Part shown: positions 57,351-64,000 of the stretch, piece after piece
How positions within the stretch are numbered: position 1 is the stretch's first letter
Layout of the letters: each line of letters begins with the position of its first letter
DNA from: Ensifer sp. LC11
Lineage (GTDB): Bacteria; Pseudomonadota; Alphaproteobacteria; Rhizobiales; Rhizobiaceae
DNA: 64,000 nucleotides
NCBI RefSeq assembly: GCF_001695835.1
Contig: NZ_MBSO01000023.1
Coordinates: 62,001-126,000, forward strand
Direction: 5' to 3'
Program-made: the position numbers and the translations under genes
The notes under the pieces: model-generated
The model's input: only the letters and a program-made list of their open reading frames with translations
Databases searched by the model: none
Told to the model about the DNA's origin: nothing

Positions 57351-57510
57351 TGCGAAAAAGCGGCAATCGACGAGGTAGTCAGGCGGCTGGTTTTAGCCGC
57401 AAGGCACCAATGGGAAGGTCGAATCACGGCGCCTCACCGCTTCGAAATCACGACGCAGACTTGCGCCGCCGACGAGAATGGCGAAATCCGAGATCCATCT
57501 GCCCCGGCGG

Positions 57511-59523
57511 CTAGGAGACGGTGCGCGTGCGTCCGAAGGCGCGCAGCATCAGGTTCACGGATACCGCGACCTTGTCGATGTCAGGGATGTCCTGCGAGTA
57601 ACGGCCGGTGTAGAGCTTGACGATCATTCTGTCGCGCTCCTCGCCATCGAGGTTGTAGTGGAGGTGAAGGTAATAGCGGCGCTTGTCTGAGGAGCGGGTG
57701 ATGTCGCCGCCGCGCTGGGTCACCTGCCTGAGTTCAGCTTGCAAAGGCTTAAAGCCGTCGAGCCTCAGCGTCACATCGGTCGATTCGAAGCGCGCCTCAG
57801 CGGAGACGGCGACCACCGCCTTGTCGAGTGAGAGGCTGACGACGCGGCCGGGTGTGCCATCGGCACTGGCCGGCTCGTCCAGTTTGAAAGCCTGGAAAAG
57901 GCGCCGCGGCTTCTCGAAACAGATCAGCGAGGCGATGACGAGCACGACGATGTTGATGCCCGACCAGATAGACCCGATCACCGAGAACGAGCCCTGGATC
58001 CGCGCAGTCTCCGGAACGATGTTGATCAGCAGCCCCAGCGCCGTGACGGTGATGAAGCCCGCAATCCAGGCGAACGTGTAGGCATCGAAAGCGTTGGCCT
58101 CGTTACCGGTGCCTTTCGGGGTCACCTTGAACGGCTTGCCGAAGGGTCGCACGATGCTGGAAACGACCGTCGGCAGCATGCGAAAGGTCGCGAAGGTCCC
58201 GACAGCGCTGGAAACCACAGGGAGGTAGCGCGTCGGCGTGATCCACAGCATCAACAGGAAATAGGCTGCCAGAACGGGAAGTTGGTTGGAGACATAGTCG
58301 GCAACGCCGGTGAAGTGCAGCGGCAAGGCGCCGAACCAGAGATAGGCGATCGGCACGATGAGGACGATCAGCCGCACGACGTATTGCACCAGCCATGACA
58401 TCGGCAAAAACATGATCCGTTGGAACAGCGACAGACCCGGCCCGCGCAAGGGGCCATTGTGCAGATACAGCGTCTGGATGCCGCCCTGGCACCAGCGTTC
58501 ACGTTGGACGAAGTAGCCGGTCAGGTTTTCCGCAGCCAATCCCATCGAAAGCCGCTCGTTCAGGTAGCGCGTCTTGTAGCCTTTGTTGAGCATCGACAGG
58601 GTCGTCAGCAGGTCTTCGGTAATCGACTCGGTTGGGAACCCACCGATGGCATCTACGGCCTTGCGGCGGGCGATCGAGCATGAGCCGCAACAAAAGCTGA
58701 CGTCCCAGACATCGCGGCTCGGTGCGATCTCGTCGAAGAACAGGCGCTGTTCGTCCGGCCAGATGTTCTCCAGGCCCAGATTGGATTGCACCGGATCGAC
58801 GTTGAAAAAGTGCTGGGGCGTCTGGACGATGCCGATCGCCTCATCCGAGAAGAACGGCAATGTGCGCTTGAGAAAATGGCGATAGGGCACAAAGTCCGCG
58901 TCGAAAATCGCAATGAAGTCGCCCGAACTCGCGCTGAGGCCGCTGTTCATGTTGCCGGCTTTCGCGTGGGCACTGTCCGGGCGCGTGACATGGACGGCGC
59001 CCCGCTCTGCACAGAAGGCCTTCAACCAGTCGCGGCGGCCGTCGTCGAGAACGTAGACCTTGAACTTGTCCTTCGGATAGTCGAGCGCCAATGCTCCGAC
59101 GATCGTGCGCTCCAGAACGTCGAGCGGCTCGTTATAGGTCGGAATGAACACGTCGACGGTCGGCAGGTCGTGATGCCTAACGGTGAAGAAAGCCTTGCCC
59201 AGCTGATCCGCTTCGGCGCTGCGGTCCACGTAGCGGCTCATCAGGACGAGGAAGAGCACCACTTCGGTAAACGCCAGGAACTCGACGATAAAGACGAGCC
59301 AAACCCAGTAGACGTTCGCGCCATCGGCCGGATAGGGAAGAACGGTTTCGGTCAGCCGCCAGATCATGTAGCGCAAGGCGACGGCGCCAACCACGAGGCA
59401 GGTGATGGTCCGCGCCCAACTTTGATGGCGCGACCAGTTCGACGGTCCCAGCAGGAAGAAGGCAATGACCAGCAGCGTCGGTGCCAGCGCTAGAAGAGGT
59501 TGAACCACAGGCCTTTGATCCAC
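57511..59523 (-). CDS. bgsA: Beta-glucan synthase, GT2 family (BgsA-like)
   Basis: A 670-residue inner-membrane glycosyltransferase. Two helices precede the GT2 catalytic domain; Asp160/161 (VLDDG), Asp208/210 (FDADF), Asp304 (TEDL) and the Q340-x-x-x-W344 motif form the processive synthase D,D,D,QxxRW set. About five helices follow, then a ~115-residue C-terminal domain without a clear PilZ RxxxR motif. Length, domain layout and the preceding HlyD-like gene match BgsA of Sinorhizobium, which makes (1-3)(1-4)-beta-glucan under c-di-GMP control; a cellulose synthase is the alternative. GTG start, 34-base overlap with bgsB. Confidence 0.8.
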   Translation of the reverse strand: MDQRPVVQPLLALAPTLLVIAFFLLGPSNWSRHQSWARTITCLVVGAVALRYMIWRLTETVLPYPADGANVYWVWLVFIVEFLAFTEVVLFLVLMSRYVDRSAEADQLGKAFFTVRHHDLPTVDVFIPTYNEPLDVLERTIVGALALDYPKDKFKVYVLDDGRRDWLKAFCAERGAVHVTRPDSAHAKAGNMNSGLSASSGDFIAIFDADFVPYRHFLKRTLPFFSDEAIGIVQTPQHFFNVDPVQSNLGLENIWPDEQRLFFDEIAPSRDVWDVSFCCGSCSIARRKAVDAIGGFPTESITEDLLTTLSMLNKGYKTRYLNERLSMGLAAENLTGYFVQRERWCQGGIQTLYLHNGPLRGPGLSLFQRIMFLPMSWLVQYVVRLIVLIVPIAYLWFGALPLHFTGVADYVSNQLPVLAAYFLLMLWITPTRYLPVVSSAVGTFATFRMLPTVVSSIVRPFGKPFKVTPKGTGNEANAFDAYTFAWIAGFITVTALGLLINIVPETARIQGSFSVIGSIWSGINIVVLVIASLICFEKPRRLFQAFKLDEPASADGTPGRVVSLSLDKAVVAVSAEARFESTDVTLRLDGFKPLQAELRQVTQRGGDITRSSDKRRYYLHLHYNLDGEERDRMIVKLYTGRYSQDIPDIDKVAVSVNLMLRAFGRTRTVS

Positions 59524-60722
59524 TGCGTCAGTTGCAGATTGTGCTTGGAGATGCGCACCTGTGCGGTACGCCCCACCTGACAGAAATTGCCGAAGTCGGT
59601 ATTGAGCGCCGAAGGGACAAGCTGGATGCGGATTCGGGCATCGCGTTCGTCGGCTTCCGGTTCCTTGGCGGCGAGGTTATCTTTCTCGAGCACGGCCGAC
59701 GAACCTTTGACCGCCTGCACTTTCCCTTTGAAGATTTCACTTCGCCCGAGGAGCCGGACCTCCGCCTCGCGCCCCGGATAAATCTCGTCGTAGTCGACTT
59801 CCGGCACGAGAATATCGACGAAGAGTTCGCGACAATCGAGGATGCGCAGCAGTTCGTTGTTCAAAATGACGTTGGAACCGTTGACGACATTGCGGCTCCA
59901 CACCACGCCACCGAAAGGCGACGAAATCGTCGCGAGTTCGAGACTGCGAACGCGCTTTTCCTCCTCGGCCAACTGGCGCCCGGTCTGGTCGGCGCGCGTG
60001 CTGTTTTCGGCAATACGGGTGTTGAGATCATTGATGCGCACGATCACTTCGTCCTGGCGCTGACGCGAATAGGGCACATCGTTCTGGCCGTCGCCGACGA
60101 CGAAGATCCCTTGACGCAACGCGGCCAAACGCTGCTCGAGCAATTCGAGCGACAGGTTGCTGATCTCGACCTCTCCGCCCGTTGCGGCGCCTGCCGCCTC
60201 GGCCGCCTCCACCATCTTGCGCGTGAAAATTCCCTTGGATTCCAGTTCCTGTCGCCGGTCGAGATCGACCTTGGCAACAAAGTCCTGAGCCTGCGACACT
60301 TCAACCCGCTTCTGCAGGATGCGAAGTTCCCGCTCCAGACTGGCGATGGTCGCACTCTTGAAAATCTCCAGCCGCTCTGCAAGCTGATCGCGAAGAGCGA
60401 CAAGTTCGTTCCGTTCCCGCTCCAATGCCGAGACACGATCGGCCGCCGTTCTTCCTTCCGCGTGCAGCGAAGCGAGGATCGCGCGATTGACCCGTTCGTT
60501 CCGGATGGTCAGAAGCGTCTCGCTTTCTGCAACCGGCGTTCCGATGCGCGGCGGCGCCTGTCCGACTTCGCCATCGATCGGGGCGTTGATGACCGCAAAG
60601 CGCGCATTCACCGTGCCGTCGAGGCTGGTAAAGCCCGTCAACCCGGGCAGGAGCACGACTACGGCAAGCGTCAAAAGCAGGATGCCGACGGTGATACGCG
60701 TGATGCGATGGTTCAGGAGCAT
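59490..60722 (-). CDS. bgsB: Membrane fusion protein for glucan export (BgsB-like)
   Basis: A 410-residue HlyD-type protein: one N-terminal membrane helix (about 8-27), a lipoyl half (NAPIDGEVG), a long coiled coil (about 75-270; ALERERNELVALRDQLAERL and similar heptads), the second lipoyl half (ISSPFGGVVW) and a beta-barrel end. It is expected to span the periplasm and assist glucan secretion. The start at 60722 has GGGAACGG upstream; GTG at 60737 is a less likely alternative. It overlaps bgsA, forming a two-gene operon. Confidence 0.82.
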   Translation of the reverse strand: MLLNHRITRITVGILLLTLAVVVLLPGLTGFTSLDGTVNARFAVINAPIDGEVGQAPPRIGTPVAESETLLTIRNERVNRAILASLHAEGRTAADRVSALERERNELVALRDQLAERLEIFKSATIASLERELRILQKRVEVSQAQDFVAKVDLDRRQELESKGIFTRKMVEAAEAAGAATGGEVEISNLSLELLEQRLAALRQGIFVVGDGQNDVPYSRQRQDEVIVRINDLNTRIAENSTRADQTGRQLAEEEKRVRSLELATISSPFGGVVWSRNVVNGSNVILNNELLRILDCRELFVDILVPEVDYDEIYPGREAEVRLLGRSEIFKGKVQAVKGSSAVLEKDNLAAKEPEADERDARIRIQLVPSALNTDFGNFCQVGRTAQVRISKHNLQLTQWIKGLWFNLF

Positions 60723-61205
60723 GCAAGCCGTTCCCACTCACTACGTGGCCGCGCGCGACAAACGCCAGAGCGGAATCTCGGGTCCGTCCACGGCTCCGGC
60801 GGCATAATGAAGATCGTCCGACAAGGCTCGCCGGACAACCCTCAGAATTGGGTGCTTTTGTTGTTCGGTTGACCAGTTGCGAACAGCTTGCGGCGCCATT
60901 GCAGCCGGGCGGTTCCGTCTTTTTTCTCGCGCGCCGGAGCGATCGCGTTCCGAAAGACTGTGATGTCGAGGTCCCCGCGGCCATGGCAGCGAGCCCATCA
61001 GGCGCATCGATGCCGCCGACCACCTTCGACATGGCTGTACCCGCTGCCATAGGGAGCATGGCCGCCCGGGTCTGCCCCGCACCGGCCGCGGAACAAGGGA
61101 CCGGTCCGGCTTGGAAATACCCCGCTAAACTCAGGATAGCGCGCGTGCATAACCGTGATAAAATCTACCATTGCGTGTATCGTTTTGAAACGAAGGAGGA
61201 CCGCA
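60723..61205. other. Divergent intergenic region of bgsB
   Basis: 483 bases between bgsB (minus) and the serine hydrolase gene (plus). G/C-rich, with short overlapping frames on both strands and no supportable gene. No clear operator or promoter was recognised; the bgsBA promoter must lie here. Confidence 0.5.
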
Positions 61206-62351
61206 ATGCTGAGCCAGAGCATGATTGGTACGACTGTCGATCGCCTCTTTTCACCACTGATTGCCGAGCCGGGCGACCCACAGCCGAGCAAATCGGTCGG
61301 AATACTCGTCGGGATCACGCTGGAGGGAAAACGTTACTATTTCGAGCTCGGCACGGTCGATCTAAACCAGGGCGGCGCTGTCGCGATCAAGGACATCGTA
61401 TTCTTCATCGGCTCGAACACCAAGGTCGTCACGGCGACATTGCTGGCGCTCGCGGCCCGCGAAACGAGTGGTCCAGTCACGCCGTTCACCCACGTTAGCG
61501 CGCTATTGCCTGATGGGGTCACCGTACACCAGCCCGATGGCGACATCTTGTTGTGGCATCTCGCGACCCATAGCGCAGGTTTTCCCGACGGGATGTGCGG
61601 TCCGCGTCCGACATTTGGCAACTACCCGTTTTCGTCACTCGGCCAGTTCCTCAAGAATTTCGAACCCTCCTACGCGCCGGGCAAATACTGGGTCTACAGC
61701 AACCAGGGCTTCGCCCTACTTGGCGTGCTCCTGTCCCATGCCTATGCCGGCGGCAGCGCGAGCGCTGGCTGGGATGAAACCTATCAGAACTGGCCCTCAC
61801 TTGCCGTCGGCAAAGTGACGTCTCCCCTGGGCATGCCAACCACACAGGTCGACTATCAGTCGGTCAGCGGGCAGGTCGCGCAAGGCTACAATTATAGCGA
61901 CGACAGCGGCATTGCCGCCTACAAGCCAGTTTCTCCGCCCGATTGGGACATGACATCGGCGGCACTGGGAGCCGGCGCGCTGTCCTCCACCCTGGACGAT
62001 ATGCTGACCTTCCTGGAGACGGAAATCAGCCCGCCGGAAGGCTCGCTCGGGACCGCGATCAGGACGACGCAGCAGCCCCATCCGCGTGACGACGCGCTGT
62101 CGATGGGGCTCGGCTGGCAGCTTGGCAACGGCTATCTCGACAAAAACGGCGCCCTTGGCGGCTATCAGAGTTACATGGCCTTCGACCCCGCCCGCAAAGT
62201 CGGGGTGTTCGTCTTCGGCAATACCAGCGGCGGCAGGGCCGGCGGCGTCCTGACGGCAACCGGCCGCAGATTGCTCGGCGATCTGCGTGGATTGGCGGCG
62301 ACTCCCTCGAGTTTCCCCCATCCAGCGACAATCCCGAAATGCCCTGGCTAA
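61206..62351 (+). CDS. AmpC-fold serine hydrolase (beta-lactamase-like)
   Basis: A 381-residue class C beta-lactamase/esterase-like protein. The nucleophile motif S70-N-T-K73, the Tyr164-S-Asn166 motif and a K313-N-G315 triad (followed by ALGGYQSYMAFDP, as in AmpC) are in order; Thr of the usual KTG is Asn here. There is no signal peptide at the chosen start (AAGGAGG nine bases upstream of 61206), nor in the 17 possible extra residues. It may be a cytoplasmic esterase or D-amino peptidase rather than a lactamase. Confidence 0.85.
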   Translation: MLSQSMIGTTVDRLFSPLIAEPGDPQPSKSVGILVGITLEGKRYYFELGTVDLNQGGAVAIKDIVFFIGSNTKVVTATLLALAARETSGPVTPFTHVSALLPDGVTVHQPDGDILLWHLATHSAGFPDGMCGPRPTFGNYPFSSLGQFLKNFEPSYAPGKYWVYSNQGFALLGVLLSHAYAGGSASAGWDETYQNWPSLAVGKVTSPLGMPTTQVDYQSVSGQVAQGYNYSDDSGIAAYKPVSPPDWDMTSAALGAGALSSTLDDMLTFLETEISPPEGSLGTAIRTTQQPHPRDDALSMGLGWQLGNGYLDKNGALGGYQSYMAFDPARKVGVFVFGNTSGGRAGGVLTATGRRLLGDLRGLAATPSSFPHPATIPKCPG

Positions 62352-62490
62352 GGCATCTTCTCCGCTTTCAGTGATTGCGGCGAAGGCTCTCGTCTTCTGG
62401 GGCAGAGAGCCGATTACCTCGGAGGCGGCCGAGGCTGCGAGACGTGCCCAACCGCGGCCGACCAGGCCAGGTTTGTTACGGTCTGTCCCT

Positions 62491-62509
62491 GGGCGGCGTT
62501 CCGCCGCCC
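62491..62509. terminator. Hairpin between convergent genes
   Basis: GGGCGGCG and CGCCGCCC pair perfectly around a 3-base loop, in the 187-base gap between the serine hydrolase and the RND gene that converges on it. No T-run follows on either strand. Confidence 0.4.
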
Positions 62510-62538
62510 GTTTGGCCGCGCCGAGCGGATCGTGGCCG

Positions 62539-64000
62539 CTATTCCGCCGCCACGGCCGCGGGATAGCTGACCGGTGTCTGGATCTCGGCATCGATCTCGT
62601 CGGCTTTTTCCGGTCCGGCCACGCCCTTCTTGGGTTCGCGGCCGAAGAAGAGCGCATAGCCGGCGGGCAGCACCAGAATGGTCAGCACCGTTGCGACCAG
62701 AATGCCGCCCATCATGGCGTAGGCGAGCGGTCCCCAGAAGACGCCGCGGGAAATCGGGATCAGCGCCAGAACCGCCGTCAATGCCGTGAGCGTGATCGGG
62801 CGGAAGCGTCGGACGGCAGAGCCGATGATCGCCTCTGTACGATCCATGCCGGCGGCGATGTCCTGGTCGATCTGGTCGACCAGAATGATCGAGTTGCGCA
62901 TGATGATGCCGAGCAGCGCGATGACGCCGAGGATCGCAACGAAGCCGAAGGGTGCGCCGCTGATCAGAAGCGCCGCAGCGGCACCGATGATGCCGAGCGG
63001 GCCGGTGGCGAGCACCAGCATCGCCTTGCCGAAATGCTGCAGCTGCACCATCAGAAGGATGACGATGACGCCCAGCATGATCGGCGCCTTGGCAGCGATC
63101 GAGGCCTGACTTTCGGCCGAATCCTCGGCCCCGCCCTGAATGGCGATCGAGTAACCGGCGGGCAGGCTGTCGCGCAGCGACTGCATGTCGCCAAACATCT
63201 TCATCGCCATGTCGTTCGGCTGGACACCATCCGGCAGGGTGCCGCGCACGGTAATGGTCGGCAGGCGGTCGCGCCGCCATTCGATGCCCTGTTCGAGCAC
63301 GGGCACGACCTTGGCGACCTGCGAAAGCGGCACGAAACCACCGAAGTCGGTCGGGATGTAAATCGAGTCGACCGAGCTTAAGAGCTTGCGGCTGTCGGCC
63401 GGTTCGCGGGCGACAATCGCCACCGTCTCCTCGCCGTCGCGGAAATTGTCGAGAGGCGCACCGGTGACGCTTGCCTGCAGCATCTGGCGGATGCGCTGGG
63501 AGGTCACGCCAAGCGCACGGGCGCGATCCTGGTCGATGACCAGCTTCATGCCCGGCACCGGCTCAAGCCAATCGTCATGAACAGCGCCAAGCTCAGGGTT
63601 CTCATGGAACTTCGCCTTCACCCGGTCGGCAATGCGCCTGACCTCTTCGCGGTCCGGCCCCATGACGCGCATCTGCACCGGCCAGCCGGTCGGCGGGCCG
63701 AGGAACAGGCGATCGACCTTGGTGCGGATCGACGGGAAGTCGGAAGCAAGGATCGCGCGCATCTTGGCGATCAGCCGTTCGCGCGCCGGCTCGTCCTTGG
63801 CCATCACCAGGAGCTGGGCGAAGTTCGGATTGCGCAACTGCTGGTCGAGCGGCAGGAAGAAGCGCGGGGCGCCCTCGCCGATATAGGTGGCGATGAAGCG
63901 CTTGTCTTCGTCGTCCATCATGCGGGCTTCGAGTGCCTTGGCCTGCTTCTCCACTTCCTTGATGCTGCTGCCCTCGGGCAGCCAGAGATCGACGAGAATT
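62539..64000 (-). CDS. RND efflux pump (C-terminal part)
   Basis: The reading frame runs off the right end, leaving about 486 C-terminal residues. At the edge it reads ILVDLWLPEGSSIKEVEK, the start of the second periplasmic loop of an RND pump. The final six helices follow (VIVILLMVQLQHFGKAMLVLATGPLG, VILVDQIDQDIAAGMDRTEAI). The sequence is of the heavy/light HAE-type branch found with adaptor genes in rhizobia and differs from the pump at 20426. The substrate is unknown. Confidence 0.9.
   Translation of the reverse strand, partial: ILVDLWLPEGSSIKEVEKQAKALEARMMDDEDKRFIATYIGEGAPRFFLPLDQQLRNPNFAQLLVMAKDEPARERLIAKMRAILASDFPSIRTKVDRLFLGPPTGWPVQMRVMGPDREEVRRIADRVKAKFHENPELGAVHDDWLEPVPGMKLVIDQDRARALGVTSQRIRQMLQASVTGAPLDNFRDGEETVAIVAREPADSRKLLSSVDSIYIPTDFGGFVPLSQVAKVVPVLEQGIEWRRDRLPTITVRGTLPDGVQPNDMAMKMFGDMQSLRDSLPAGYSIAIQGGAEDSAESQASIAAKAPIMLGVIVILLMVQLQHFGKAMLVLATGPLGIIGAAAALLISGAPFGFVAILGVIALLGIIMRNSIILVDQIDQDIAAGMDRTEAIIGSAVRRFRPITLTALTAVLALIPISRGVFWGPLAYAMMGGILVATVLTILVLPAGYALFFGREPKKGVAGPEKADEIDAEIQTPVSYPAAVAAE

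Larger units (their letters stand above)
57075..57510. other. Regulatory-looking gap upstream of the hexosaminidase
   Basis: 436 bases between bgsA (stop 57511) and the hexosaminidase gene (start 57074), both on the minus strand. It holds the two inverted repeats listed separately and A/T-richer patches around them. Short frames here have no ribosome site or known domain. Confidence 0.55.

Noticed and set aside
57339-57620. A 93-residue plus-strand frame between the hexosaminidase and bgsA
   Set aside because: It begins at TTG inside an inverted repeat, overlaps the bgsA end antisense and shows no family motif.

Overview
The window reads as a 64 kb piece of a GC-rich alphaproteobacterial genome, most likely Sinorhizobium/Ensifer or a close relative. 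Three things point there: four copies of a ~105 bp intergenic mosaic repeat with two palindromic halves (like the RIME elements of Sinorhizobium), a gene pair that looks like the mixed-linkage beta-glucan synthase operon bgsBA, and the density of ABC, MFS, AraC, LacI, GntR and LysR genes typical of rhizobial accessory replicons. No rRNA, tRNA, CRISPR array, transposase or phage gene was recognised. Both ends cut through genes: an MFS transporter on the left and an RND pump on the right.

Left part (1-14 kb). Two convergent MFS transporters are followed by a two-gene unit made of an unusual helix-turn-helix regulator and a small beta-propeller protein. A five-gene minus-strand operon comes next (XapX protein, Tat-exported YtcJ-like amidohydrolase with a Cys/His-rich tail, DoxX protein, MFS exporter with an extra C-terminal domain, haloperoxidase-type hydrolase). 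Upstream of it lie an isochorismatase-family hydrolase and three consecutive AraC regulators. The set looks like a small-molecule detoxification or degradation island of unknown substrate.

Middle (14-31 kb). A large AsmA-like envelope protein diverges from katG (catalase-peroxidase). A two-gene RND efflux system without its own outer-membrane factor follows, then an FAD monooxygenase. Next is a five-gene operon ytfQ-ytfR-ytfT-yjfF-gntR, a galactofuranose-type ABC importer with its FCD-type regulator as the last gene.

Sugar region (31-41 kb). A RhtA-like exporter diverges from its LysR regulator. A LacI regulator then precedes a CUT1 ABC operon that encloses a GH2 glycosidase. The same near-palindrome lies upstream of both the lacI-type gene and the operon, which suggests one repressor controls itself and the operon.

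41-48 kb holds a secreted alpha/beta hydrolase, a DUF488 protein, the queC-queD-queE operon for the queuosine precursor, an EamA transporter, a histidine-kinase remnant next to a repeat copy, an SPW-repeat membrane protein and gamma-glutamyltranspeptidase.

Right part (48-64 kb). A LysR gene heads a minus-strand cluster of aldehyde dehydrogenase, MFS permease, enolase-superfamily dehydratase and GMC oxidoreductase, apparently a sugar-acid or polyol catabolic unit. A cytoplasmic GH20 hexosaminidase with two strong palindromes upstream, the bgsBA-like pair, an AmpC-fold serine hydrolase without a signal peptide and a partial RND pump finish the window.
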